From Edolisoma coerulescens (taxonomy: Eukaryota > Chordata > Aves > Passeriformes > Campephagidae): DNA of 64,000 nt. Both the position numbers and the translations under genes were made by a program. The stretch covers positions 378,477-442,476 of the forward strand of contig VWZW01006873.1 of the NCBI GenBank assembly GCA_013397115.1. The letters run 5' to 3'. The notes beneath the pieces were generated by a model, which was given only the letters and a program-made list of their open reading frames with translations, ran no database searches and was not told the DNA's origin. Shown one piece after another: positions 10,947 through 24,900 of this stretch (position 1 is its first letter; each line of letters begins with the position of its first letter).

Positions 10947-12011
10947 ACCACTGTCATGGTTTGACACTGGCTAAATGCCTAGCACCCATGAAAGTCACTC
11001 ACTCACCCTCCCCTGCCACAGCTGGGCAGAGGAGAGAGAAATTTAATGAAGGCTTCGTGAGCTGAGATAAGGACTGAGAGAAAACACTCCAAGGGCAAAC
11101 CAGGCTTAGCTTAGAGGTACAAAGGGAATTTATTACTAACAAAGTCAGAGGAGGATAATGAGAAGTAAAGTAAGCCCTTAAAACACCTTTTCTTCTGCCA
11201 AGCCCTCCCTCCTTCCCACCAACAGTCCAGGGAGACAGCGTATGGGGGTTTTGGTCAGTTCATCACCCGAGGTTTTCTTCCACTGTTCAGAGAGAGGAAT
11301 CCTTCCCCTGCTACACCGTGGGGTCCCTTCCCCTTCCAGCATGGTTCCACTCTCACGAGCAGCAGTCCTCCAAAAACTGCTGCAACATCAGTCCCTCCCA
11401 CAGGCAAACAGTCCCCCTGAAACTGCTGCATCATGGGTCACTCTTCCACAGGATGCAGTCCTCCAAGGACAGTGCTCCAGCCTGGCAGCAGGGGCCCTCT
11501 CTCTCCACTGGGTCTCCCACTGGACCACAGCCTCCTCCAGGCATCCGCCTGCTCCGGCATGGGCACCTCCCCCACAGGCTGTGGGTGGATCTCTGCATCC
11601 CCCATGGATCCCCATGGGCTGCAGGAGGACAACCTGCTTCAGCATAGTCATCACCATGGCCTGCAGAGGAATCTCGGCTCCGGCACCTGGAGCACCTCCT
11701 TCCCCTCCTTCTCCACTGACCTTGGTGTCTCCATGTTTCTTCCCTCAGATGTTCTCACCTCCTCCTCTTCTCTGGCTAGAAAAATAAAACTGTGCCCCAC
11801 TTTGTTTTGATTTTCTTCTTAAATATGTTATCACAGAGGTGTTACCATCATGTCTAATTGGCCCAGCCTTGGCCAGCAGCATGTCCATCTTCAGAGCCAT
11901 CAGGGATTGGCTCTGCCGGACATGGTGGAAGCTGCCAGCAGCTTCTCACAGAAGCCCCCTCTGTGGCCCTGCTGCTACCAAAACCAGGCTGTGCAAAACC
12001 AACACAACCAC
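10947..12011 (-). mobile_element. Solo ERV LTR (1055 bp), ACCAC target duplication
   Basis: The LTR spans 10952-12006 and is flanked by identical ACCAC at 10947-10951 and 12007-12011, a 5-bp target-site duplication. Plus-strand ends are TGTCATGG... and ...CCAACACA, so both ends are canonical TG...CA. On the minus strand the promoter region has a TATA-like CATATTTAAG near 11816-11829, and an AATAAA poly(A) signal lies at 11129-11134. The GC-rich middle (about 11330-11690) is made of degenerate units of about 40-45 bases built around CTGCTCCAG- and CATGGG-like motifs. I know this LTR type from many bird genomes but do not give a family name. The 181-codon plus-strand frame at 11242-11787 and its neighbours lie antisense in this LTR and are not genes. 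Confidence 0.85.
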
Positions 12012-15000
12012 TCTTTTTAATGCTCTTTTAAAAATATTAAGGTCTTTTTGTCACTTATTCAATCTTTATACCAGCTAGTGTCCTGGGTTTCAGCCTTGTT
12101 CGAATTTTTTGTTGCAGGTTACTAATGTCTGTGAGACTATAACTCAACCAACTCACCCCTTACCAAGAGGTTTTGTCAGGCCAAGTTTTTAGGAGGACCT
12201 TCTCAGATCAGTGCATTTTCTACTTCACTTTTGTAACTAGTCCCTCCCTTGAGACAAAGCTGTTCTGTTCCCTAATTCCTTGCCACTAACTGAAATGTGG
12301 AAATGTGGGGCTTTTGTCTTTAGTTTAGTTATTTGTTTTGAGCTTGTGTTTGTTTGCTTGCTTGTTTGCTTTACTTGTTTTTTGTTTAGTTTGGCTCAGT
12401 TTGATATAGTGGAGATGTCTTCTCTTGAACTTGACTTTCATTTATGGGCTTTAGAACCAAAATGAGACAAAATTCTCTCTTTTCTTGTCATTTTATTTTT
12501 GATGTCATGTTGTTTGAATGGAACATATATTCACTATTAACCCGTACACTAAAATGCACACACACAGAGAAAAAAAAAAAAAGAAAGAAGAACAAAACCC
12601 CCACCCTTCCCTGAAACCTGACATAAATAGCATGAGTTATAAATTTAAGTCATTCACTATAGTCTTATGATTTAGCTTAGACACAGTGGCCACTAATTAC
12701 CACTTAGGAGAAAATGGACATGAGATAGCTGATATGAAAACAAAAGAGTGTAGATAAATTATTATCACCATTAACAGTATGCTTATTAACAGTGCTATCA
12801 AAAGACTGTTTTACAAGAAGTTTAGTTATCAATTGAATTTAACCAACTTCTGTAAAAAACAAGTGCACTTGCTGTTTTAATGTTTCTCATTATTGTAAGA
12901 TGTAATTAAATTTTTCCTCCTCTAAATATGGTGTGTAGATGCTAGAAGACTTTTTACCTGCTAGGGAAATGCGGATGACAAAAAAATGTATACTTCTTTG
13001 CTTAGCAGATGACTAGGAGAGGGAAGATGAATGAAAATGGTTATTGGTAGAATTTATCCAGCAGATTTATCCTTCAATTAAAACTACTGATCAGGAAAGC
13101 CATCCTTTTACCTATGGGCATCTTTGTCTTTTACAAAGCAAAAGTCATTATTCTGTATTACTGTTATTACATCTATCCATCCTACTTTAGTGCAGAAGTC
13201 ACACAGGTAAGATTCTAAAATGTTGTTCTGATTTTTTAAATATTGGTTTTGATAGTCTTTAAATGACAGTTCTAATTTTGGAACTCAAAGCTAACAGTGA
13301 CCTTTCATTGCAAGGTTTTTTGAATGCAATGAGCACATTTATTAATATTAATCCCAGGTTAGCTCTTATGTGAATTCCTCCTACTGACATTTGCAGCAAC
13401 CCAAAAACTGTGACCTTATTTTAAGGTTTAAATAAAAGCCCTCAGCTGCTTCATTAATGATAAGAATTAAAACAAAATGAAAATAAGAACTTTTTAAAGT
13501 ATTTATTTTACTTCTTAAAGATTCAGTGAGGTGCAACACGAAGAGAGTTGTACTTTCTAAAACACAAATGTTGTGATGTTCTTTTATATATGTCATCTTC
13601 AGCTACAGGGTCAAATAATGCAAAAAAAATTGATTAATGAATATTTTCTTGAATAATATTGACAAGATCATCTGACCTATTCCTTGAGGTCACATTATTT
13701 ACAATTTACAAGTGACTTGGTTGGCCACTTCGAATTGATTACATGCTCACAATTCTGAAGTCTTAGAGCTTAGCTACAGTTATGACTTTCATGAGAAGGC
13801 ATGTTGTTTTGGTTTTTTTTCCTTCCTTATTCAATACTTTTCCACTGAAAATGGCTATGTTTGATCAGCAATGTAGTAGAAATTTCAATTCATATCTTGC
13901 AAACTGGGTAAAACATATGGCAAATTGAATAACTAGCTGTTTTCCTGAGTGTTCTGTCAAGGAGCTAAAGGAGCCCAGTATGAGCATAATAGCAAGCCTA
14001 GAATGACTCTGGGTTATGTTTCTTAGCATATTCTCTTTTAAAAGCAAGTAAAAATGAGCCATACTTCATGCTTGTTTTGACTTGCTATCAAGGCATTTTC
14101 ATAGGGTTTTTGTAATCAGTGCATCGGTGAGATGAAATTTAACAAAGGAGGATTCATCTCCATGTATCTCAAGAATGAACATAACTGCTATTTTGAATTT
14201 GGAAGGCTGCATGATAATAGCCAATAATGAATTGCTGAGATCAATAAAGAATCAAAGATCATGAAAACATGCTTTTACTATAGACTTCACCATGCAAAAA
14301 TCAAAGTAATAAGATTAGTGGTTGTGCCAGGTCTAAATTTTTCACAAAGCTAGGAGTCAAAATGTACCATGGTTTCATTATTGCTATCTGGCCTTCCAGA
14401 TTATGAACTTTTAAATTCTGTTAATAGCAATTTTATTTGTTTTGTAGATTAATGAAGAAAAAAGGCATTGTGACTCATAAGAGGTTAAGCACTTATTAAA
14501 CTTTAAGGAAGCATAAAGAGAGTTAGTAACTGATTCCTGTGCTAGATGAAAACCACTGATGACTTGCTGTTGGGATAGGAAGATGTAAGCTATTCTTTTT
14601 ATCTTGACTTCACAAGAAACTGATGAAGGAATGTTAACACATAAGGAGCAGAGGAAAGGCTTAAATTTGAATGAACCCCAGAGCTGGGGCTGTACTTCAA
14701 TTTAGTGTCACACAATAAAGCCTTCAGTGAGAACTAGAGGCTGGAGCTTTGAGTGGTTTCAATAGGGCTGCTTACAGAATTTTATGGAGGAAGAGAAATC
14801 TTGTGTCTGTCATTTAATGTTAATGTAAATGAGTCGTTAGAATATTTTCCTTTCTTTTCAATTTGGTCACTCCTGCAAACCTTTCAGATGTGTTGTCTGT
14901 TTTTTATTCAGTACATAAACACCCTTATTTGCTATTAGACTAATTTTGGTAATGAATTTAATGTGAGGACATCTGAAACCATTTAATACTTTTTGCAGTT

Positions 15001-17489
15001 TCTACTCCACAAACAAAAGCTTCCGGATGCCTTTGACATGATGACCAATCCATCATATATACTCCGAGGTATCTATGTAGTGAAAAGAATTACATCTTGC
15101 TGCTTGGGCTGTTCTGAATGGGATTTTCTGAGACTTGGAAATGGGAGCATCTGGGAGGAAAATGTACCTTCTAGTCTCCACTAAAGAGGAAACCTCTCCA
15201 TTGTATGGCAAAATAGTGTCAACATTTGACATTCATGCCTGAATCTTGAGGGGGACTCAAGGGACATGTAACAACTTAAGATAATAACTTCATTGACTTA
15301 ATTAGGGCAATATTATGTGATTTAGGCAATCAATCTCTTACAATCAAATAATGCAGAAAATTACTAAAGCAGCACAGTTTAATTATTTCAAATGTATCCA
15401 TATAAAGATAGAGTTCATATAGAATGCATTATTACAAATCAGTCTGGGGAAAGTTTACCAAGCGAAAAAATAGCAACATTGTTTCTTATAAATAGTTTGC
15501 CTTTGAGTTTATGAAACAATCAACATAATTTATACAAAGATTTTCCTTAGGGGAACATTTTTTTTCTTTCATTTTCTCCAAATACACAGTGTTTATAATT
15601 TGGTATACATTATTCATGTGTGTATGCATCTCATCTACATGGTGGTGACAAAGAGAAACATGATAAATTGAACAAATTCTGTGGGAGTTTTGATTTAAAT
15701 TCTCAACCCCAGTAGACATTATTACTTTAATATGATGGATAAAGTAAGAGAATAAGTATTTCTTTTGTCCCAAATACAGAAAGAATTATTTCCTTTTCTC
15801 ACATAAATAATGGACTTCTAAATTACAATGGAACAGAACAGTATTTTATTTGCAGCCTAGTGCTAACAGGAAGAGTAAGGTTATGTATGTTTTGACGGTG
15901 AGGAAATAAACCGCCATCCTTGCCAGAAAGTAATTTTTTTTCACCTCTAATTTTTGAAGATTCTGTTCTAAGTGAGGTTGCAGTACAGAGGGTTTATTTT
16001 TAGGTTATTTGAAAAACAGAAGTGAAAACAATAAGAAATTTCACTTTCTCATACCTCCTTATGTAGATGTATTGTACTATTGATTATTGATAAAAGCAAC
16101 ACTTTGTATTAAGGTGGAAACAAAGTATGTTACCTTAAAATTATTTTTGAAAAAATCTCTTTTAAACTAGCATAATTTTCCTCCGTGCTATTTAAAACAT
16201 ACCAATGACAAAGAAACATACCAATGACAAAGAAACATGCTAGTGCCAAATACTGTAATTTTTATATTAGTATTTCTCCTTAGAGTCCTAGACAATGAAG
16301 AATATGAAAAGATGAAATGGAGGGCAATGAGAAGCCAAATGGATAGATGCATTATCACATACTGTGGAAAGAAAGAAACAAGCTATGTGAAATCCCAAAG
16401 CAGTGTTGATAGTTTGTACTAACATATTCCATTACCAAGTGCATACACACCTTAGCAGACACTGCCGTTTCAACCTGGCTTGCAAGTATGTTTTTCACCT
16501 TTTAATTAATAAACAATTTTAATAAATTCAACAGAAGAACATGCATATTTGAAATAATGTCTTTTTGAGCTTCTGCTGTGCAGGAGACACTGCCTGACCA
16601 TTGCAGGATCAAACCCACAGATCAAGTTTAATGCAGAGTTTTTACAGAAAGTGCTTAGAAGTTTTCATATTAATGCTTCATGAGCTGTTTCACTGATGAT
16701 ATAAAGTGAGTGTTAAGCAAATTTTGGGTTTATAGTGATCATTTTAATAGTATCTAACTTTTGTCAAGTGAGACATGATTGTGTGAATATTCCGGTCTTT
16801 GCATTTTCTGTGTGCACTTACTCAGCTTTTAAAGCTAGTGCAGCTCTGAAGGCAAATAGAGGAAAAAAAGGCAATTCCTCATTTTTAATTTTTTCTTAGA
16901 TTCTACACGTCTAAGATGAAATTGCTGTGGTTCTAATTAGCTTCTCACTGTGAGATTCCACATGCCAAATTTCCAAAGAATTTTTAATTTATTTCAAACC
17001 AATAAGAATCAATTTTCAGTAGCCTGTGAAACTTGTGGGTGTACTTATCCCTCTTTTTGCTGCTGCCGGAGTTTCAGTGGGTAAAATATCTCTCAGATGA
17101 GTCAAAACAGCTCTGGCCTATGCAGAAAATATCACAGCCTATGGTTACAGGGGTTCAAATTATTCACTTAAAAATAGTAACTTCTTTGCTTGCCTATTGC
17201 TTCCAAAATCTGAGAATCATTTTGTATTCTATTCAAGTTCATTCACTTTCAGTAAGAAAAGTAGCTGTTTTAAAAACCTATAAAATATGGCAAGAACTGG
17301 ATACAAGCAGGGCATGCAGCCAAAAGCATGAGAAAGGATTTTTTGTGCAATTATAATTTCTAAGGCTGCCTGACAATTCAAGGAATACACATGTTCTTTA
17401 AAAAAAGGTCAGTGAATCTGAAGCAAATTATTCCAACCTACATTTTGCCTGCAAACTGCATCCTCTTTTAATGTCCTTTAGGACAGCAA
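12012..17489. other. AT-rich unique sequence, no gene seen
   Basis: About 5.5 kb without a supported gene. It holds TG-rich low complexity near 12344-12400, a CA then A-rich stretch at 12557-12590, and the small tandem repeat at 16195-16238. Several short hydrophobic open frames occur at the rate expected by chance. No LTR or CR1 tail was recognised. Confidence 0.55.
16195..16238. repeat. 19-bp tandem repeat, about 2.3 copies
   Basis: The unit AAACATACCAATGACAAAG occurs at 16195-16213 and again, identically, at 16214-16232, followed by a partial AAACAT. Perfect identity points to a recent local duplication, probably by slippage. Confidence 0.95.
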
Positions 17490-18068
17490 CTCCTGTCAGA
17501 GAAAGTGATCATCCTGTTCTGCTCTGCACTGTTGTGGCCTCACCTCAAATCCCGGGGCAACTCTGGGTACCACAATACAAAAAAATACTAAGCTACTAGA
17601 GAGTGTCCAAAGGAGGGCCACAAGGATGGTGAAGGGCTTTAAGGGAAGCCAAATGAGGAGTGGCTGAGGTCACTTGGTTTGTTCAGCCTGGAGAAGAGGA
17701 GACTGAGGGGAGACCTCATCACAATCTGCAACTTCCTCCTGAGGGGAAGATGAGGGGCAGACACTGATCTCTTCTATGTGGTGCCCAGTGACAGGACCTG
17801 AGGGAACAGCCTGAAATTGTGTCAGAGGATGTTTAGGTTGGATATCAGAACAAGGTCCTTCACCCAGAGAGTGGGCACTGGAACAGTCTCCCCAGGGCAG
17901 TGGTCACAGCACCAGCCTGACAGAGTTCAGTAAGTATTTGGACAATGCTCTCAGGCCCATGGTGTCACTCTTGGGTTGCCCTGTGCAGGGCCAGGGGTTG
18001 GACTTAATGACCTTGATGGGTCCCTTCCAGCTCAGCATGTGCTGTGATTCTGTGATGTTCTATGATTC
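17490..18068 (+). mobile_element. CR1 LINE, 5'-truncated, plus strand
   Basis: A typical avian CR1 3' end. In order it shows the CTCTGCACT...TGGCCTCACCTC segment (about 17522-17545), the GGAGGGCCACAAGGATGGTG segment (17611), TTCAGCCTGGAGAAGAGGAG (17682), the CCAGAGAGTGGGCACTGGAA segment (17863), CAGGGCCAGGGGTTGGACTT (17986), and the tail TGTGATTCTGTGATGTTCTATGATTC at 18043-18068 with ATTCTATG-like repeats that mark the true CR1 3' end. The 5' end is truncated, as in nearly all CR1 copies. It is close in sequence to the copy ending at 52572. No intact coding frame remains. Confidence 0.93.
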
Positions 18069-21000
18069 CTGCATGCACTGCAGCAAATTAATTCAGGAAG
18101 AAAAAAAAAGGAAGAAGAAGGAAAAAAAAAGAGGTACGACCAACTAATTGTATCAATGGCTTTGATTATTTTGGTAAACATGTTGAACTATAATTTTTTT
18201 AATAGTATGCTGATATTTCTCTAGACTGGATGTGTATTACCAACAAAAGAAGTTAAGGTATTCTTCAGACAGTTAAGATAAGGTCTGTTTTTCTATAAGT
18301 TAAAACTTCATTAGACTGAAATATCTCCTGATAAGAAATTGTCATCCCCATGAAAAGTAACAGTAGAGTCAGTTTAAAAAAATCATCTTTGAACTCTGAA
18401 AATCTTTAGTTCCCCAGAGCTTTCCAGTTCACTGTCTTGAAGTCCCAAAGGGACCATTTAATGAGTCAATCTGGTAATTGACTTTTGACCTCCCTTTCAT
18501 TCCATGACACATCACATCAGGGTATCTTCAAAAAATCTTTCACAATTCAAACAAAAGAAAAAAAAAAACTTTAGAAATAACCCATGGCATATTGAACAAG
18601 TTGTGGGTGGTAAAACCTACTTCAAAGTCTTTGGAAGAACACTGAAATATTTTGAATGAGTAAATATCTGAACAAAACCTCTTTTATTGGCCAGAAGCGA
18701 TCAGAACCCTCGTTACCTGGAACTCTTGGGAGCCAAAAATTACACATTTAGTGAATACAAGATAGTGGAATACGTTTACCTCGCTGTTTCTCTTGATTTG
18801 TTGATACTTGCAGGGTTCTTTAAGCATGTCATACATTCTTTGAGGAAAATTTTAAACAATTAAAAAGCACTTTCTTTCAGCAGGTTCATGGTAAGTCTGG
18901 GCCAGCTGCCAGTCCATGAGATTTCATGTTTCAGATTTGCTGTCACTTGGTGTGAATTTCAGCTTCCTCTTTGGTGCAAAACATCAGAGCACTTTAAAAA
19001 GTACACATAAATGAGCATTAAGAAGGTCATGTGACAGGTTTTCAAAATCAAGGAGAATATCAAAAGAACCTTTTCCAGGAGAAAAACAGTATAAGAAAGA
19101 TGAGCAATACTGAGGAAATGCTCTTCCCTATTCTACATCTAATGTGCTAATTAAAGGTAAACTTTAGTAAATTAACTAGATTTGTAAATCAAACCAAGAA
19201 ACTGCAAGAAGAAATAGCAAATTCATTAGTTTAGTGAAAGAGATATAAACCAAAAGTTAACTGTATTAAGAAAAGTATAACTATTTCAAGTTGTCATTGC
19301 AATTTCTTATTCATGATGGATTCTTAATCTGAAAAATACATAAATACTACTATATTTGGTTTAACCGTGTTAGTGGTCAAACTTTTAGGATTCACATTAC
19401 ATTTCTCAAAACACTGAAAAATTGTTTTGCAGACAACCTATAATTCAGTAAGGTTTGCTTTAATACTACAGCCATTTATCTCTGTCTTGAGAACTTGACA
19501 TCTATATGCAATTTACCAATGCTCTTCAGCAGGTTTACTTTACAGTATGTAACTGAAGAGGTATTTACAGTCTACTAGTTTTGAGATTCCAGCCCTTCTA
19601 TTGAAATCCTAAATACAGCATCGTCTTTTGAGAAAACAAAATCTGCAGATATAGGGAGTATTTGCTAAAACTGTTGACTGTAACTTCAAGTTTCTCGCTG
19701 TAAGAGTGAGAAGAGTGTCAGTGGAGTCACAAAAAAGGTTATTTGTATATTTTGCATTACATGGTTTTTCATGTGCAGTCCACTAGCTGTAGCAACAAAA
19801 AACTGGGTTAATAAATATTCCTTGAGAGTTAATGACCAGGCATATGAACCTACTACATCATCCTATACCTTCTATTCCTTCTGGACACACCTCTCCTGAA
19901 TATTGTGTTTAGTGTTTCATCATTGTGCATATTATAATGCATCTGATCTTTTCAGCTTTTTGTTAATTGTACTGATGTATTAAAACTATTTCTAAGAAAC
20001 AGACTTTCAAATTCTCTTCAAACTCCAAATTTGAATAATGCATTCCATCCATGGTGGGCTGAATGGGAGACACTTGCCTACACAATACACACTTGCACAA
20101 AAATATCTCACTAAAGAGAACAGAAAGGGTGCTCAATCTTTTGTTTAATTTTTTTCCCCACTACAAACATGATTATATGTTGAGACTGGTAATTAAAGAA
20201 TTTTATTTCAATCATGTTTCATTTCTGCATAATTATAACTGTGATCAGTGTGCCACTTTTTGAAGTTTACTGAAATACTAATTTCATTTTCAAGTGGGAT
20301 GTAACTGAAATAAATGTTTCTAATTAGACATACTGTAATTTTGGAATAATGTGGGTTCCTTCAGAAAAAGCTTTTTAATCAAGACTGACATTTACCTTAT
20401 TCAGGACAATTCTGAAAGACCTGCAATTTGACTAAGAGGATCATAATTTTTTCTGTTCTGACATATTCAACATTAAAAATTGCCTTTCAGTTCGAATCAG
20501 TATTTCTTTTGGATGTTCATTAATTTTCATTGTTTTATTTGGAAAATTAAAACTATAAATTAAATAAATGTGTTGAGCAGTTCTGATGCTTTGAATTATA
20601 TTTGAATTATAGTTCAGTCCTCATTTTGTAGATCTGGACTGCAGGAAAGAAATTAATCACCATGTCTACGAATACTGCATGGCAATAGTTAGGTATACCT
20701 TAGTACAACAGTCTTGCTTACCTAAGAGCAGATTTTACATTTTTAAACCTAAATACAGTCACAAATGTGTCTTAAACCTTTCTGTAAAAGTAAAAAGTAT
20801 TCTTCTATATTGAGTTATACTGCTTGAATTTGTTTAATTTGTATAATATTTGCTAAAATCCTCTCTGGGGTGAAAAATATTTGTCTAAAATTTATTGACA
20901 AATAATATACAAAATCTAGCAGCCCATATGTGGTCCATATTATTAAAATTTCCTTGAAGCACTTATATAAGTAAAGAATACTCTTGAAAAGTTTGAATAT

Positions 21001-24000
21001 GAAAAAAATACATCTCCTTTTCCTTCAGGAACACTTTTTATTCTCTTCAATAAAAAAGGAACTTCACCACTGAATCCCTTGGTCTAATTGATTGTCATTA
21101 TAAGAATTTGGGTATTATTTCATGGTCTGACCCTTCCTTTACACCACCAGCATCCATCTGTTAATCAATGCCATCCCAAATTTACCAGATTCAATTCTTT
21201 TACTTAAGAAAATTTACATAAACATTTATTTCTGTAAAACAATAAAGAAAGGATAATCAATTCTTTGTCTATCTCTAACATTTCCTCCAATGATAGTTCT
21301 AATTTCTGTTTGAAGATAGAGAGTAATATAAAAATACTAATACTGTAACTGCAGCATGCATTTTTCATAGAGAAACTTCTTCTTTGGGTTAAAGCAACTG
21401 TACTGAATTAGTATCATATTCAAAACACAATTCCTTATATAACTGGAAAAAGCAAAAGCTTAGGAGCAATCCATAGAGCAAAAGGAAAGAAGAAATTACC
21501 TCTTTTTAACTCAAAATCTTTCATCAGTAGAGATGTAACTAATTATCATTTTAAGTATCATTTAACATATAACCACAGTTTATACATGTATAAAACAGGT
21601 AAGGTTTATGTGTGAGATGAAAACCTAAAACAATGATTGTTAAAGAAAAGCTCCCCATTTTGATGAAGTCTGTTGGTATCAGACAGTTTAGTCTAGCTCA
21701 ACACGACTTTCTTTATGAGCAGAATTTTCATGAAAAGTACTGTACTTGAGTTTGCAACAGTTATCTGCCCTTTTCAAATGAGATTTTTAGATTTTTACAA
21801 TTCCCATGCAAACAGTCTTATTTACAATCAGATTTTTGAAGGTCATAAGACTATTTCTGGCTTTGGGGAAATATAAGACCTCAAAAAAATCTACAAGGAA
21901 GTGCAAGCCTCTGAATTTCTAATTATTTACTTATTTTTACTTTTTAAATTATTTTGGTTTTATGCAAAGTTGTTTAAAATTGAGCTAGATCCTCACCCTG
22001 TTGGAAATTAAATATGTGGTAGAATCCCAGCCAGCTCGTATTTTCAGAAGGTGATTTTCAAAAGAAAGACATTTCAGAATGATGATGTCCACAAAAAAGA
22101 GGGGGTTTGCCATTTCTTTGTGAGCAAAAAGAATAACTGTGTCAGCATCTTGTTGAAATTTGCTAGGAAGATAGACATAAAAATTTTTTGGTGTATCTAA
22201 CTTAGGAGCCCTCCCAAGAGAGTCACTTGTCTCATTTTTTCCTCTCACTTTTCCTATTTCTTTTCCTCTTCCTTTTCCTATTTTCTTTTTTGTGACTCAA
22301 TCAGGACCAATATCCAAGGTATTATGTGAGCCCTGTAGTGTAGCATTATCACAAGGTTTTTATTTTATATTTAGTAGTTAGTTATTTCAAACCACAAAGC
22401 AGTGTGACTTTATTTAGAACGTAATTTAAAACTTTACTACATCTGCTTTTGGCCTCTTCAGAAAAAGGTTCACATGTATAATTTTGATCTGTTGCTGTAG
22501 TCTCATCATGCCAGAGTAGTATCAGCCATCTTTGATTCAAATCCAGGACTGAAGAAAACAGATCAATGTATTAGGGAAGGCTGAGGAAACACAAGGAAAA
22601 AAGAAAAACACAGTTCAGGTACTTGCTTCCAAAGTCCAGCAAAATTTAGAGTAACAAATTTACATTTGTCAGTAGCTTTATTTCTGGCTGCTTTCATACC
22701 TGTTTTGATTCTGATTGACACAAAAACACTGTGGAAAAAAAGAAATATGACCAGGCATCAAAGCCTACCGTAACTTATTTACTATAGGATTAAGATTGCA
22801 AACGTAACAGAAATTTGTTTACTGATTTTTCAGTAGTTGAATCTGAAGCTTCATAATGATACAGAATTTTAAAGTAATTATAAATAATAATGAAAATACT
22901 AAAGTATTCTAAAATTAAATACAGAGTTACTAAAACACTACCTGGAATGACACTGTTCACGGTTCATTTATATATACCTATGCAACTTATATTTTTTATA
23001 TATATATATGTATGTACATGCATGTAATAAGAAAGACTATGTATATACACCTATATATAGACCTATTTTTTAACGGGTTTATCAGAAATGGGTCAAAACC
23101 TGAAAAGCTGCAAATTTGAAGGTTTTTTTAACTGTTCCTCAAACATCACCATAGAGAGAAGAGGAGAACAGTAACATGATGCATACAAGAAATAATAAAA
23201 TTTATTCTATTTAGGGAGAAAGAAGATATACCTTATCATAGTAACTTCGAGGTTTTTTCCTTTTTTTTTTTCGTATCTGCCCTACTCAGGAAAATATAGG
23301 CACATACTCATCTACAAATCATAACATTGAAGTTAAGAGATGGATAAGCATTATTTCGAACTAATGATGTCTTCCTGAATCCAAAGAAAAAAAAAGTTAA
23401 CATCCCTCTCACACAAAACAAACCATGAGAATCTTCTGGCATCAACCTGGAGTAATGCCCTTTGTGTCCAATTCTGTCCATTGATTCCACTAGGAGTGTA
23501 CTTACTTACACTATTATGGAATATGTCTTTGCTGCTTTTCAAGAATTCAGGCAGGACTTTCAATGCTATGAAAAATGGTATCATGGAGAAATTTGAGACT
23601 ACCCAGGACATGGAATTTAAGCAGGTATTTCTTCTAAGAAGAATATGTTTCTTACACCATTATATTCAGTTGAAACTGAGATTTTACTTGATTGCTGGAA
23701 AACATGCAATGAAGTTTCTGAGCAGCTGCATTGACACCTGTAATGAGGAATTCAGCACAGAAAAAAATCTCTGCCATCATTCCTTCTGTGAACATCAAAG
23801 TATCTTAAGAGTGGAGCATTTAAGACTGAAATCCCTCAAAAACTTGTAAAATTAAAATGCATAATTCAATAGTATTTAAAGAAAATAATCTCACTATCAG
23901 CAAAAAAAAATTAAATTTGAAGAGTTATAAAAAATGTGTAATTTTAAAGTAAATTTGATTTAAAATTTATTATGAAGAGTTCAATGAAACATTATTCTTT

Positions 24001-24900
24001 GGAAATTGAACTTTTCTTACCCTAAGTATGTCAAATGTTTAAAGAGATAATATAACAGGAAGCATCATTTTTTATCTAAAGGATTCTAATTATCTGCAAT
24101 TACACACATATGGGTTTTATCAGCTTACTTCCCTTTGTTCCCAAATATCACTGTGCTCTGGTCAAAACATGCCGGACAGCTTTTTAAAAGAACTTTTCAT
24201 TAACGTTTACTCTTTCAATTCTTTTGTTTGTCTAGTGCAGAATTCAGAGACCAACCAACTTGTCATCCATCAGATTAGACTTGTCATTCTTCTGCTTAAT
24301 GGTGATCCATGCAGACATATTATTATACCTGTTCTCCCTTTTAGCATTTATAATTCATATAATAATGAGTTGAATTTAATCCTCAAATTTCTTATGCAAT
24401 ATTTTTCTTTCTATGGTTGCTCACAGAACTATATATCAGTAAAAAAAATTGTGATGCTATAAGAGTCAGTGATACCACAGCATCATTGACTGTTAAGACC
24501 TGTCATCTTTGTTCTCATAATCTGCTGTACTCTTGGGCTTGTAAATTAAGCAGTAAAACAAATTCCTTTTGGAAACAAGAAAGAAAAATCAATTTGGTTT
24601 TAATAAATTTGAAAGGAGATGAAAAATTTGAGCAATTTATATTAAAATATTTTAAAAAATTGAGGGAGTTTCTGGAGGAAATCTACTGCTTTCTTGTATC
24701 ATATTTAAATTTTATATTTTGATTGCAAATTTGTTTTATCAAGGAACCTTTTGGTTTTGCTAATTCATTTTCTATACAGCTCCATTTCTTAATAGACCAT
24801 ATTCTATATCTTAGTATATTTCCTGACCCAAAATGTGTGTGCCTCAGTATTATGTAATAGAATAAATATTTTATGCATCATTCTCAGGAGAAAGACTACA
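18069..24900. other. AT-rich unique sequence, no gene seen
   Basis: About 6.8 kb without a supported gene. A purine-rich run of A and G follows the CR1 at about 18097-18134. A TA/TG-rich microsatellite lies near 22990-23050. The 122-codon frame at 23481-23849 is the longest one here outside repeats, but about one of that size is expected by chance in 64 kb at this composition. It has no good acceptor or poly(A) context. Confidence 0.55.
22990..23055. repeat. TA/TG-rich simple repeat
   Basis: A TATATATATATATG stretch near 22997-23010 is followed by TATG and TGCATG units and further TATATA runs to about 23055. It is simple-sequence DNA with likely length variation. Confidence 0.75.

Noticed and set aside
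11242..11810. Open frames up to 181 codons on both strands, Pro/Ser-rich
   Set aside because: They lie inside the 1055-bp LTR with a target-site duplication, and their composition follows from its GC-rich repeat units.
23481..23849. 122-codon plus-strand frame
   Set aside because: With stops at roughly 7% of codons in this AT-rich DNA, about one frame of this length is expected by chance in 64 kb on six frames. No splice or poly(A) context was found.
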